From positions 1 through 33,009 of the forward strand of contig NMRA01000903.1 in the NCBI GenBank assembly GCA_002633005.1: 33,009 nt of DNA, read 5' to 3'. The notes under the pieces are model-generated. The model had not been told where the DNA came from. It saw only the letters and a program-made list of their open reading frames with translations, and made no database searches. The DNA comes from Phoronis australis. Its lineage: Eukaryota; Phoronida; Phoronidae. The first letter of the stretch is position 1; each line of letters begins with the position of its first letter. Made by a program: the position numbers and the translations under genes. Of this stretch, positions 1-11,356 are shown piece by piece.

Positions 1-957
1 CCCAATCCCTCAAATTTGGGGCCCAATATCGGACCTATTCCCCTCTCAAAAGTATTGAAACATCACGCGAAATTCCCCCCACGAGGCATAAAAATTCCCC
101 TAGTGAAAAGTTCACGTCACCTGTAACCACGCAGGTGACCATTTTTAAGAGCACAAAAGGCTACTTTAAATTGAGACAGAGCCTGTGAGAGCTTGCAACA
201 GGGCGGGGGTGCTATTGATGGTGATCGGCAGGTAGATTGTTCCCGCTCTCACTCGGCGAAAAAATCGCCTCTCAGTAGGCACCTTTCCCCTCGGATGAAC
301 GAGGCCCTGCAGAAACTGATAACTATGATTGCATTGTCCAGTTAACTGAAATTGAGTTCTAAGGCGAGGTTATGTTTTGGACGAACGAATTAAGTGTTTT
401 AATTTTAAAATTCAACTTGGTCCAGATTGATATTTGAAATCTAACACATGAGATAGACGTAAGAATTATTACAACCAAGAATGGTCAAATAATTTTTATT
501 TTCAGTTATGAGCCTGGTTTCTTATTTTAATAAAAAATATTTAATAACATCAATTATTCTTTCAGATCAATGACAAATCAACTGTTAGTCCCAGTGAGTG
601 CATAGGATCAGGCTATGCTTGATGTTAATATTCTTGATCAACAAATTAAACCAGATGTGGCTAATCCACCACTGTCAACTTGTCAACAATACAAGCAGAT
701 GGCCTGGTGCGCGTAGAAAGTATTTTGCTCAACAATTTACAGTAAAAAAACGTAACCCTGAATTCAGCATAATACCTAATCCGTAACACTACGATCGCCT
801 CAATTTGGTCATGTTTACTTTTCATGTTTCGAACCTAGTTTTCCGAAAAAATTTAAATCCTTTCGTCAGACAACTCCTTCGCGCCTTAACTTGTTCTCTA
901 ATGTAATTTTCTACGTCTCTGTGGTTAATTGTCGACACATCATTAAAATTTAATATC
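1..957. other. AT-rich spacer, no gene seen
   Basis: I see no convincing coding region here. A 62-codon open frame at 598-786 (+) has low-complexity composition, no recognisable motif and no splice-site context. The stretch ends at a single N (958), after which a duplicated block begins. Confidence 0.6.
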
Positions 958-958
958 N

Positions 959-1897
959 AGTGCCGACCTCAACACCTACCGTCTTTCTACCTGCAATAAG
1001 CACCACTGCCGTCTTCTATACTGGGAATTTCCGCGGATAGACTCACCCGATGAAACGCTCATGCCCGTGGGCATTTATTTGGTTTTGTACTTCGGGTTTC
1101 AAGCGTCAGACATTGGGACGCTTATTTCGAAAATTGCAAGAGATGCAAATAGGTCCTAGGATACATCGTCAAGGTTTGAAGTAGTCAATGATGAACGGAT
1201 CAAATTTAGTTGCGCATGTAAGTCTTTTGAATGTACTTGGCAACCTCAAGTGTCTTAGGGCCAACTGAGCTGCGAAACGAGATGCTGACATTGTAGAGGC
1301 TTACAAGCTCATTGACACAGAAGTTGACAAAGTGCAAGCGTTGGGAACAAGCATCGAAGATATCTGGGTAGAATGGTTCCAAGACGAGCAAACCATTGGA
1401 TCCCATATACAGATTCATCGGCAGTCTAGGCAACAGAAGGATAGGACTTACGTATGAGTAACCACTGGAGATTAAAAAGTGTCTAGAGAGGTTTTCAATT
1501 CAAATTTTTTGCATAGTACACTTTAGGTCTCGCGACGGACCAGGCCAGCTTGATTTGTGTAGATAGTGAGTTTCAGTGTACTTCTGGTCCCTCGGTGAAC
1601 TAGTCTTGTGATTTTTTTTATCAAAGTGTGCTTTGTTAAACTATTTATTTCAGCCAGTGCTGTTTGGTCCCGCGACAGATTGACTATTTTTATAGGGATA
1701 ATAAGCACAGGTGTACTCTTGGTCTCGAGACGGACCAGGTCAGCCTTTTTATGTACTCTCAGTGTACATCTGGTCCCTCTGCAAACTGGTCCAGTATATC
1801 TTTTCATCACTGTGCACAGGATGTTTTGGTTTCGTGAAACTGTTTTCAGATGATTTGTTTCATGATACATTTGACGTTTTTCAATTGTTGTCAACGT
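959..1897 (+). repeat. 939-bp tandem duplication, copy 1
   Basis: This block lies between single N characters at 958 and 1898 and is repeated almost base for base at 1899-2837. Both copies are 939 bp; small indels in homopolymers balance out. Both begin with AGTGCCGACCTCAACACC and end with TTGTTGTCAACGT. The first part (to about 1500) holds overlapping open frames on both strands: a minus frame at 1206-1433 and a plus frame at 1269-1457. Changes between the copies are mostly amino-acid changing in either frame, so neither strand shows clear coding constraint. The second part is a dimer of a roughly 190-bp repeat. Two unmerged haplotypes, or an imperfectly assembled real tandem repeat, are the likeliest explanations. 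Confidence 0.85.
1525..1800 (+). repeat. Dimer of a ~190-bp repeat (array 1)
   Basis: Two diverged units, with cores near 1525 and 1721. Each has a GGTCTCGNGACGGACCAGG core followed by TCAGTGTACNTCTGGTCCCT. The spacing between equivalent cores is about 185-196 bp. A further partial core, GGTCCCGCGACAGA, lies near 1668. The cores are near-palindromic (GTCTCGAGAC near 1722 is a perfect 10-bp palindrome). No coding meaning is apparent, although the units happen to stay open in several frames. Confidence 0.7.
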
Positions 1898-1898
1898 N

Positions 1899-2837
1899 AG
1901 TGCCGACCTCAACACCTACCGTCTTTCTACCTGCAATAAGCACCACTGCCGTCTTCTATACTGGGAATTTCCGCAGAAAGACTCACCCGATGAAACGCTC
2001 ATGCCCGTGGGCATTTATTTGGTGTTTGTACTTCGGGTTTCAAGCGTCAGACATTGGGACGCTTATTTCGAAAATTGCAAGAGATGCAAATAGGTCCTAG
2101 GATACATCGTCAAGGTTTGAAGTAGTCAATGATGAACGGATCAAATTTAATTGCGCATGTAAGTCTTTTGAATGTACTTGGCAACCTCAAGTGTCTTAGG
2201 GCCAACTGAGCTGCGAAACGAGATGCTGACATTGTAGAGGCTTACAAGCTCATTGACACAGAAATTGACAAAGTGCAAGCGTTGGGAACAAGCATCGAAG
2301 ATATCTGGGTAGAATGGTTCCAAGACTTGCAAATCATTGGATCCAATATACAAATTCATCGGCAGTCTAGGCAACAGAAGGATAGGACTTACGTATGAGT
2401 AACCACTGGGGATTAAAAAGTGTCTAGAGAGGTTTTCAATTCAAATTTTTTTGCATAGTACATTTTAGGTCTCGCGACGGACCAGGCCAGCTTGATTTGT
2501 GCAGATATTGAGTTTCAGTGTACTTCTGGTCCCTCGGCGAACTAGTCTTGTGATTTTTTACCAAAGTGTGCTTTGTAAAATTATTTATTTCAGCCAGTGC
2601 TGTTTGGTCCCGCGACAGATCGACTATTTTTATAGGGATAATAAGCACAGGTGTACTCTTGGTCTCGTGACGGACCAGGTCAGCCTTTTTATGTACTCTC
2701 AGTGTACATCTGGTCCCTCTGCAAACTGGTCCAGTATATCTTTTCACCACTGTGCACAGGGTGTTTTGGTTTCGTGAAACTGTTTTCAGATGATTTGTTT
2801 CATGATACATTTGACGTTTTTCAATTGTTGTCAACGT
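1899..2837 (+). repeat. 939-bp tandem duplication, copy 2
   Basis: Second copy of the 959-1897 block, beginning directly after the N at 1898. It contains the same overlapping open frames (for example 2147-2374 on minus) with a few substitutions, and the same repeat dimer at 2468-2740. Its end runs without a gap into single-copy sequence (GATTCAGCTTAATAAAG), so the true right flank of the locus is probably here. Confidence 0.85.
2468..2740 (+). repeat. Dimer of a ~190-bp repeat (array 2)
   Basis: Counterpart of array 1 inside the second 939-bp copy. Cores lie near 2468 and 2660, the half-core near 2607, and the TCAGTGTAC words near 2514 and 2698. Unit order and spacing match array 1. Confidence 0.7.
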
Positions 2838-3371
2838 GATTCAGCTTAATAAAGTGATACCTAATTATTTATTGTCGCTTTTAATAATAGACTATGAGCT
2901 GAGAGCACCATCGTTCGCCAGTTTTTCTCGTAACGAGACAGAACACATGTTTTTTCCGGACTGACAGTGAAGGTCTTCGTTCTTAAACAACTTGAGGCTG
3001 CTGGTACGCGATCATCTGATATTCAAGTTTTTACGGCTCGTCGGTGGTCCTTATACTCTTGAATATTTGGAAGTTGTCTAAACCCCTGTATACAAACCAC
3101 ACTTTTTCGTATACGACTTTTCGTATGCTAAAAAAGGTGTGTGTAAGCAGATGTTCCAACAAAAATTTTTGCTGATGGCGTGACTCATACCCAGATGTGC
3201 ACAATATGGTTTCACGAAACTTATGAGCCAAGTTCATGTGACGAAATCGATAAGGGTTTTAAATTATCATAAGAAAAACTCCAGAGACATGTTAAGTGCA
3301 AGAAACATACCAGGATGCATGGAAATTTCACTATTTGGCTACAAAAACGAAAAATTTCTTACACTAGGTTT
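2838..3371. other. Spacer, no gene seen
   Basis: Single-copy sequence between the duplicated block and the next N (3372). The open frame 3031-3237 on minus has no recognisable motif. Nothing else is supported. Confidence 0.5.
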
Positions 3372-3388
3372 NAGATCCGCCACTGTTC

Positions 3389-3715
3389 TTGATGGACCAG
3401 GTAAAGATATTGACTCTCAGTGTACGTCTGGTCCCTTGGCAAACTGGTCTTGTGAAATGCTTTTACCACTGTGTGCTTTATAATTTTTTTTACCTCAGTC
3501 AATACTTTTTGGTCCCGAGACAGGTCGATTTTTGTAGGGATAATAACCACAAATATACTTTTGGTCTCGTGACGGACCAGGCTAGCTTCTTGTATAGATA
3601 TTTACTCTCAGTGTACATCTGATCCATCGGCGAATTGGTCATTTCTACCTTTTCAGCACGGTGATAGATCAGTGAAAATATTTTCGGATATAGTTGACGT
3701 TTTTCAATTGTTGCG
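3389..3715 (+). repeat. Dimer of a ~190-bp repeat (array 3)
   Basis: A third, more diverged array. TCAGTGTACGTCTGGTCCCT lies near 3417 and TCAGTGTACATCTGATCCAT near 3610, with GGTCCCGAGACAGG near 3512 and GGTCTCGTGACGGACCAGG near 3562. It ends with TTGACGTTTTTCAATTGTTG, the same word that ends the 939-bp copies, so the repeat plus this tail behaves as one unit. It starts just after the N at 3372. Confidence 0.65.
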
Positions 3716-3727
3716 ACATACGGTAGC

Positions 3728-3862
3728 AGTGGCAGACTTAGGGGGGAGGGGGCCAAGCGGGCCATGCCCCCCCCTAAACCTTTCCCAGATACCATTTGGT
3801 AGTTCGCGGTGGGAATTTCTGACTACCATATGCGCTCACCCAGGGGGGGCTCGGGGGCAGAA
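3728..3862 (-). mobile_element. Fragment of the G/C-tract element (inverted copy)
   Basis: A polyG run and a polyC run flank a short middle, followed by CCCAGATACCATTTGGTAG and a stretch ending GCGCTCACCCAGGGGGGGCT. The middle is the reverse complement of the 3' half of the element at 25328-25622, which has CCAAATGGTATCTGGTAG. This is therefore a truncated copy of the same non-autonomous family in the opposite orientation. No coding capacity. Confidence 0.6.
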
Positions 3863-6800
3863 TGCACTATGCATACATGTAGGCATTGAACAAACACCTC
3901 GTGCAAGGTGCAGCGCATGCTCGTATAGTCATTATGGGGAGTTAGGCATTCTGGAATCCAACCTGTACCGTTTCAGCGCACATAATAAGGATCATGCACT
4001 TGGAGGCATATCAAATTATCACCTCTTAAACACGGAAATTAAGCTAACAGGGGAACATCGCCCAGCAGGCTCAGGGCAAGCCACTGGCTCGCGGCCGACG
4101 GCCGTTGCTAATCATAACCAAAATTTGTCTTTGTAGGCATTTTCCCGGTGATTTTTCAAACGAGATATTCATCTTTTTGAAGGCCAAAGAGCTACACATC
4201 TGTGCATTTTTATTGATAAAACCATCAAGTAACTGCTAAATATCCTTCCGGGGCTGTCACCCACCGTTTAGTCCCGAAATTACCGGTAAACCTCATTCAC
4301 TCTATTTTTTCATTTTAGGATGAGCTAAGTAGGTCGAAAATAGAACTATTTTTAATGAATTCTTCTAAAAGGGTTCCAAAATCCTTACATAATAAGTCAA
4401 GTAAACAAATTTGATCACAAATCTCGTTTAAAATTTACTATTGCCTCAGTAACGCCGTACGCAAATGTGCTCGTGCGAACGTAGTGTTCTCGAAGCGACA
4501 AAACACGTGTCCTGTCATGTATGTTAATGTGACCGGACGAGGGCAGAGATTTAATTAAACGCAATTAAACGTTCATACGGTAACTATTGATTTGTTTTGT
4601 TGTCCCAAATAATGGTACTTAATTGGTTTCATATTCTATTTAGTGACTGAAAATATAAGATGGCCTTCAGCTAATGTTTCATGCAAAGGCTCTTTACTGG
4701 TAAAGTATCTTGGGTTCATATTTATTCTGAGTACTTCGAGAGCCTTTAGTTCTGATTTTTATCTTCTTTTGTAGGCTATTATGTCCCGTCCATTTCTTCT
4801 GAGATCCAAGACAATCTGATAGCAATGGAGATGTATTTCCATTTCCTTTTATTAATATCATCTGTGTATGTAACATTTGTCGACACAGCAGGCTTTGCCT
4901 GATTTATTGCAGACGTATTCCAGTTTTGAGGCATTCAGACTAATAACAACTTTTTCAAAATTGAGGTGGTCTAGTAGCAGTTAATACATGTGGCTCAAAG
5001 GGTTACGCATCATTTAAAAGCCAAAACAGGTTAAACGAAGACAACGGCATTGTTTTGTAAGTCTGCAACAAAAACGCCTGCAGTCAGCAGATTTCTCGAG
5101 GTTTTTGTTAATTTAGTACGCGTCTTTGAAACATAACATGACCTCTGATAATTCGGACAAGGATGTGATGCTGGATGGCGTAATTCTGCGCGGTCTGACC
5201 TTCAATAAATAAACTACCGTGTTGGTACCACACCGTAGGATTGTGGGAAACACAACAGTTGATCACGTGTATAAACGCGGTATTTAAGAGACATGGAACG
5301 CGAAAGCTCGTCAAAAATACCTTTTAAACAATTCTTGACGAAATTACCATCTCGCAACGTCTAATGCAGGACAATTCACTTTTCCATATGAGCAAATTTC
5401 CAAAAAAAATCACAAATTTCACGCATTTTGAAACACGTGCGAAGGAAAACTCTGTGGTTACAACCGAATTTCTAATCTTCCTCCCACTTATGATAAATGC
5501 GCGCATGCGCTCAGTCAGTTGTTTGAAGTTGCTTGAGGTCAAAGGTGTTACGTTTATGTCTTGCCATACCCAATATGGAGACAAGCTTTGCCTTGTGGGA
5601 GAAAAATCGACGAAGTGGCGAGCAAATGACAGGTTGAATTCTGTTTCAGTGGCAGAGAATCACTTCCAATATTGCAATTTAGTTTCTTTATCGCGTTCCA
5701 GGCCCTTTTAAAAGATTGACTGTTTACGCTCATCAGCTCAAGGATTAACCGAAATTTGGGGTTTTGTATATGAAACAGGAAATTACATGTATTATGTTGA
5801 AGTAATTGATTGTCATTAAGCATGCAAAGTACGGCTACCACAAAACAAGAAAACAGCTTTATGAAGGTTAGATGGGTAAATTTTCTAAGTATAAGCGCCC
5901 TTCCAAAATACTAATGGCAACTGATTCAGAATCAATTTTCACGTGCAGCCTTCAAAGTCAATTTAAATTTCAGTGCTCGAAAATCAGAACTTCATGTCGC
6001 ATTATCCCAACCACGAACTATCCAATCAGGGGTTGCGACTCCTATTGGCGGTGAATCGACAGTGTCAACATCTGTAAGTGGATCTCCTGGAATGACAGAA
6101 GCGTGCCATTTAAAGAATCATTTAATTTCAGACATAGTTCCCAGCGCCATATTACGCAAAGTATTGCATTCAGGATAAACGTATACGAAGCCAAGCACCA
6201 GCAAAAAACTGAAATTCTCCACAATGAGAGTTATTCTTTACATGAACTTGCAATGTTACATGTAAGCAAATCACATACACACGTAATAATATGACGTCAT
6301 GCAGTGTAAGCACAGTCACCGAGACGTTGGTGATATGGTTATACCGCTGGCATCAACCAAACGTACATGTACATAAAACCTTTGCAACAACAAACAATGC
6401 ACACAAAGTCAATTCGAAAATCACTCGCTGACGTAAATGAGGCAAGGGTCTTTTCGGTAAAAATGCCTGCATCCAGGTGATGTCTTATCATACGAAAGTC
6501 CCCTGGTGATGAACTGTCATGCATTCCGTAGACTCAATACAGTAGCAAAATACTAGCAGCACAATGGTTGTCTTATGGAACAAAAGGATAAAACTTTATC
6601 CCATAATCCATCAGTTGTCTGACCTCATGGACGAATAAGTTCTGTAGCCGCCATATTGCTATGGTGGACTAAAAGTGTTCCAAAATATCAGCAACACACA
6701 TGCCTGGCTGGCATTGCGCGGTTTTTAGAAATCTCGTTTTTTGGCGGGATTCCTACGGGACACAGCCCGTGTGTGCATGCAAGCAAGAAAAGCATTAGGC

Positions 6801-7741
6801 CTACTGGCGAATCAGGCCCGCATTATCGGTAGCTTTACTCGCGAGTGTCTTGTGTGAACGTCAGGTCTTTGACACTGCGTCATGCTCCCAATCGAGCATC
6901 GAATCACGTGAGCCACGTAATGGACTCCATGTTGCATTTTCAGCCAGAGAGTGCTTACCTATGACATAATCACCCGCGTGGGACATAACAGGCGACTGAA
7001 TTTGCAGAGATGGAGCGCTGTATTGAGCTGAAAAGAACAATAACTTTACCTAGATGACCCATCAGTTTCAGACTACATTTAACCCTTCCTAATGGTAGGT
7101 GAAATACCACTAAGCCAGTTTTTATTTACTTTTCGGATCAGTTATTTGACAAAGTGTCCTTGGCAGGGATATTCGTGGACTGCGTTTTTGCAAAACACAA
7201 GGATCTAGTCGAATTACAGCCAGTATCCGGGTAAAACATGAATCTTTTCTTATTTCTATTGCTCTTAGAATTTCTGTTTCTGTACCACTTTAATTACAGT
7301 ACGTAAGTCAGATGGGCACAAAAACCTTTTGAAAAAAGGCACATTTTTATCATCAGGTGCTCCCCAAAAAGCATAAGTTCAAACACGGTCAGGACTATCC
7401 CTGCCTTGGCTTTGACGTCACCGAAATAGCAACAAGCACAATTTTCAAATCCGAAGCTAATTAATAATGGCTGAACCAAGAGTACATTTTTTGATTTGTG
7501 ACCCAGTTCATTGTTTCGATAAGTTATCTGTCAGTTAAAAATATATTGAGCGATCAAGTTCTACATGAAGTAAATGAATCAACCAACTGGTCTTGAATAT
7601 CCGAAGAAATGACTTGACCATTATCATGTGGCCCCACATTCGGAATGAAGGATTGTGGGACATTATTTTCTGCCAATATGTGCTGCAGTATGTGTCAATG
7701 TTTTCGCTCCAGCAACGTTTCGAAAGGATATGATTGCATGT
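3863..7741. other. Long spacer, no gene supported
   Basis: Several open frames of 60-115 codons occur on both strands (for example 5364-5711 plus and 5554-5841 minus). None shows a recognised domain, biased composition or convincing flanking splice sites. A near-palindrome around GGTTACAACC (about 5457-5467) makes both strands encode similar short peptides there, which is a base-composition effect. AATAAA-type words on the minus strand near 7125 could serve the 3' end of the coiled-coil gene to the right. Confidence 0.45.
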
Positions 7742-7893
7742 TCAAACAAGCTGCATTTTACTAGATGGCCTACCGGCGCGCAGTTGCTCTATCACTGTAG
7801 TCTGCTCTTCCACTGTCTCGTATGCCATCGAAAGCGCCATTTGCAACTCCTCTATTTTGCGCTCCTGGTATCTGTATTTACCTACGGCTTCAT
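7742..7893 (-). CDS. Coiled-coil gene, exon 5 (probable last)
   Basis: The acceptor CTTTTACAG precedes 7893 and the frame enters in phase 1, matching exon 4. The first 40 codons are strongly helical and charged (KIEELQ, YETVEEQ, VIEQLR), with leucine/isoleucine heptad spacing. The frame then reads through GRPSSKMQLV to a TGA at 7742-7744. A donor-like GTAGGCC at 7773 would instead end the exon at 7774, again in phase 1, giving a 120-bp symmetrical exon that joins an exon I have not found. I favour a terminal exon because no further coiled-coil exon is visible downstream. The function of this segment beyond coiled-coil formation is unknown. Confidence 0.5.
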
Positions 7894-8170
7894 CTGTAAA
7901 AGAACATCTTGTGAGATTGATAACGTCCTTGCAACTGAAACACCTAACCGATGGTCTCCATGTATTTAAAATTACGTGTGTAAAGGTTGATAACGAGCAT
8001 GTTCGTTTCTTTTGTGATAAATTTCATGTTTTCAAAGAGGGCTTGGCACGTCAGCAATGTTACAGACTAGCCCTATTTTATAACATATCCAGTCAGCTCG
8101 TTTGTTTCGGTTTTTTCGTGTTAAACCTCTCATTTCCAACAATTCTAAGGTAACTGGTAGTTCTCCCTAC

Positions 8171-8278
8171 CATTACTGGCAGATCCCAACGCCAAACGTC
8201 CCGGAGAGCTCTGCAGTGAGCGTTTTGACAAGGAGTCCACATCAAAACTCTTCTCAACAAGTTTGAATCGCAGATCTC
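8171..8278 (-). CDS. Coiled-coil gene, exon 4 (paralogue of exon 2)
   Basis: A 108-bp, phase 1-1 exon with acceptor GACTTTGCAG and donor GTAGGG. Its 36 codons begin RDLRFKL and contain SSPG, matching exon 2, which begins RDFLMKL and contains SSPG at the equivalent place. Length, phase and motif positions agree, so the two arose by duplication. It is not a strong coiled coil; it looks like a short basic linker with serines. If the donor is skipped, the frame stops 8 codons later at a TAG, giving an alternative C-terminus. Confidence 0.55.
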
Positions 8279-8624
8279 CTGCAAAGTCCACATGTTAAAT
8301 GTCAATAAACTTGCAGAAAAGATATTTTTCTGTCATTTCCTTTACAATAGCAAGTAGTTCAGCATTAATCCCAAGTTTACCCTACATGTACCTGTAGCTG
8401 AAAGACAGTTATACTTTCACTTAGAGTACTTCAACCTTCCTCATTTCAAAAAAACAATCGAACAAAATTAACGAGGTATGTTAATTTCAGATGGCGTTAA
8501 TTGAGTGTGACTGGAAATAGTATATCCTCTTCAGTATGCTCTTAAAGAGGTTTCGTTTCAGCCAATCCCCATTGTCCTGTTTATCATTCAAAATACGCAA
8601 TTTCGCCCTATTTTTTAAACTCAC
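8279..8624. other. Intron between exons 4 and 3 of the coiled-coil gene
   Basis: AT-rich sequence with no open frame of interest and no repeat I recognise. It is bounded by the GTGAGT donor of exon 3 at 8624 and the CAG acceptor of exon 4 at 8279. Confidence 0.5.
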
Positions 8625-9143
8625 GCGTTGTTTCCCGCCAAGCGTCTATCTCCCTGTCCAAATCTTCTTGATGATTTTGAAAAACCTCCATCTCTGACTT
8701 CAACTGACAATTTATACCATTCAATTCCACTACCATCTCCATGCACTTTCCAAGCTCCTCATTTTTTATGTTGATGACCCTCTGCAGCTCTGCGCAAGCG
8801 CTCTTGTGGCTTTCTGCCAACATGTTCATTTCTCGAGAACACAGCCTGCTTAGTTCAAGTTCTTCACGCAGGTCGCTGGCGTTGCGTTTCTGCGTTGCTA
8901 AATCATTTTGTAGTTGCTTGATCGTTTGGTTGTAACCTCGGATTACTAAATCGTTTGCCGTTGATTGATTATGATATGCCTTGTCATCCATCTGGACAAT
9001 CCACTCTTTTTGACAATATAGAAGTGTATCGTTCATTTCTGTTTCAATGATCTGTTCAGGTCCATTCACATCCAAATCTTCATACAACCTATTCTTTTTC
9101 TGACACAACTTTTCCTGCCCACTGTTCATATTTCTTATCTCCT
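8625..9143 (-). CDS. Coiled-coil gene, exon 3 (paralogue of the exon 1 tail)
   Basis: A 519-bp, phase 1-1 exon with acceptor GATATTTTTAG and donor GTGAGT. Its 173 residues are dominated by Glu, Lys, Gln, Asn and Leu and predict a coiled coil. It is clearly related to the last 140 or so residues of exon 1: both share YEDLD, then SRL-SRE, then HKSACAEL/HKAACAEL, then QLKSE, and end W-E-T. The donor falls at the same codon position (after ...ET-x) as the exon 1 donor. Unlike its counterpart it is a free-standing exon, so the duplication copied only the 3' part of exon 1 or acquired a new acceptor. Confidence 0.7.
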
Positions 9144-9369
9144 CTAAAAATATCCGCAATTATTAACACTCTACTAATGTTAGTTACGGTACGGTGTTCC
9201 AGTGATCCACATGTGTATACACTAAATGATTAGAATACCGTAAAACAATCGTGAAAAATCCCTTCATTTGGAGCTGCTTACAACTATTTTTATGCCTCTA
9301 CTGGAACCATCGTTCCTCAAAGTAATTATACTTCATTTCCTGCAAACTAGATTGGCTGTTAGTTAGTCA

Positions 9370-10660
9370 GTTTGACATGAAAAAAATCCTTCGATACTAA
9401 CAACGGTCCTTTATGCTTCCAAAACTTGTTCACCTGTTTACTTCACTATCTCTAACCCCAAGGAAAACAACGACTCTTTTACAAAAGCTTTTCTTTAATT
9501 TTAATTTTATTTGGAAAGGAAGCAACCACAGATATAAAAGGAACGCATTAATAAAAGAATTTTCAAAAAGAGGTTGCGACATGATTCGTGTTTATTCCTT
9601 TACTTAATCTCTGAAGCTGTCATGGGCACAGACATTTATTACAGATAATGATGAAATATGGATTCGTATTTTGAAACTAAATATACCTTTTACTGCTTGC
9701 AACTTCTTACGTTTTGGTGAAAATTTTTATGAACATTGTGAAAAAGCATGACAAACAAGTTCTGGAGAGAAGTATTTACTCATACTTATGAATAGTTTTG
9801 TTTACATCCCACCGAGGATAAAAATCGTATATATGACCCACTTTGGCATATTTCGAACAATGTTTTCAGCGACAAACATGTTTTCATTAATTAAAGACTG
9901 GCATTGAAAAGGTATTTCATATATATTTGACCTTCCTGATGGTAAGGGTAAATTGATGTCATATCAAAAATTCTGTACAGCGTTTAATTTCTCATGAAGA
10001 AAATCAGTATAAAAATTGCTCAATTGCTCTCTGAACGACCAATAAACTACACTTTCCTCACTATTTATAACAATTAACATGAAAAGGAATATGTAAATAA
10101 AGACATCTATAGTGTGCTTGTTAAAAAGCTTCAAAGAAAACTTATTCTAGAACGTAAGTGAGGGTTAAAATTGAATTTTAATTTAACAATGACGGATAAA
10201 GAAAGACACACACGGGCTCTGTTAGTTTTACAAATGATTTTAAGTTGAATTTGTTCCAGTGTAGGATTACTCACAGAATGATTAGTACGAACGATTTCTT
10301 TATAAATTAGGATATTGTGTTCAAACAAGTGTACTTTTGTAAAAAGGAGTCATAGGTTTTAATCAACCTATTTTGGTATTGTGATGTAATGGTCTTTTTG
10401 GGATTCCTTTCAAAATTGGATTTTAGATGAAACAGGAATAGCGTTAAATTAACATGTAATTTTTATAAACATATTTTTGGAAAAGATGGAGAAAATGTCG
10501 ATCTTTTGATTTGCCTGGCAAAATTACACATCACAACATGCGTTTAAGAAAAATAACCCCATGTTTGCATTTGCTTAAAGAAGAAAATTGGGAATATTTA
10601 TTTTGTAATTATTATATTTTCAAAAAATGATAGATGAACCCCTTTGTTTTTCTACTGACC
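9370..10660 (+). mobile_element. LINE remnant, C-terminal part of ORF2
   Basis: On the plus strand, opposite to the host gene, the frame after about 9410 reads like the region C-terminal to a LINE reverse transcriptase: LPKLVHLFTSL, FNFIWKGSNHRYKRNALIKEF, then SLKLSW-type LKLSWAQTFITDNDEIWIRI, DPLWHISNN, DLPDGKGKL and, near the end, a Leu/Lys-rich tail around 10500-10620. Stops and frameshifts interrupt it repeatedly (for example near 9604 and 9750), so it is dead. The endonuclease and the catalytic YxDD region are absent; it is a typical 5'-truncated copy. The style resembles the L1/Tx1 group of aquatic animals, but I cannot fix the clade. A GT-rich stretch (10676-10712) follows. It lies in the intron between exons 2 and 3 of the coiled-coil gene. 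Confidence 0.75.
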
Positions 10661-11021
10661 ATTGACTGATCCTTAGTGTGAGTGTGGCGTGTAGGTGGGT
10701 GGGTGTGAGCTAAACTTCTTGACTTGTACATGAATTATTATTCTTGTATTGCGCTAATAAATGTAGTGTTGACATAAAAACGGTACTTTTCACCCTCCGC
10801 TTATTTCACATTCGAACCACTCAGGAGCATAGTGGGATGGATCAAAACTCAAAAATGCATGTGTGTTGTTTTTCAAGTGGTTGATAGGTCGTGAACTGAC
10901 TTAGATACAAATGTTATAAGACACTCTTCAGTCGCAATAAATGTCATGTACTTGTGCAGATGAATTGATAGGTGAGTTTGACTAACATACACCTCAGCCA
11001 TACGCGCGATATATTTCTTAC

Positions 11022-11126
11022 CATCATTATCTCCCCCTGTCATTACTCCCGGAGAAGAGTGGAACAAACGGTGGGGCATCCACTTGATATTTAATCGGCT
11101 TCTCTTAAGTTTCATTAGAAAGTCTC
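11022..11126 (-). CDS. Coiled-coil gene, exon 2
   Basis: A 105-bp, phase 1-1 exon with acceptor TTCTTTACAG and donor GTAAGA. The 35 codons start RDFLMKLKRSR and include HSSPG. The segment is basic and not helical-repeat-like. It is the counterpart of exon 4 (108 bp, same phases, same RD- start and SSPG). Reading through the donor leaves the frame open to 10873, which would give a longer alternative C-terminus of about 50 extra residues. Confidence 0.6.
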
Positions 11127-11356
11127 CTGTAAAGAATGATTCCTTAAAATTAATGTATTTGTAAATTGATTATTATGTAATCGTTAAAAAACTATCAATG
11201 TCAAGTCAAATACAAAATGGCAAACTACCTGTATAACATAAAATAATTAACGTGTAGTAGGCATGGTTGATAGTCTCAATTTAAAATGAACTGAAATCTG
11301 GTGGGAATTTATTTACGTTTTCCAATCCTAATCTCAATGCTGTCCTCCTTACTTAC

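Noticed and set aside
1608-2834. Open frames across the 190-bp repeat dimers as genes on either strand
   Set aside because: They overlap on opposite strands, repeat with the units and show no domain.
3672-4136. 154-codon plus-strand open frame as a gene
   Set aside because: It runs through the tail of the 190-bp repeat and the G/C-tract element, and its composition follows the repeats.
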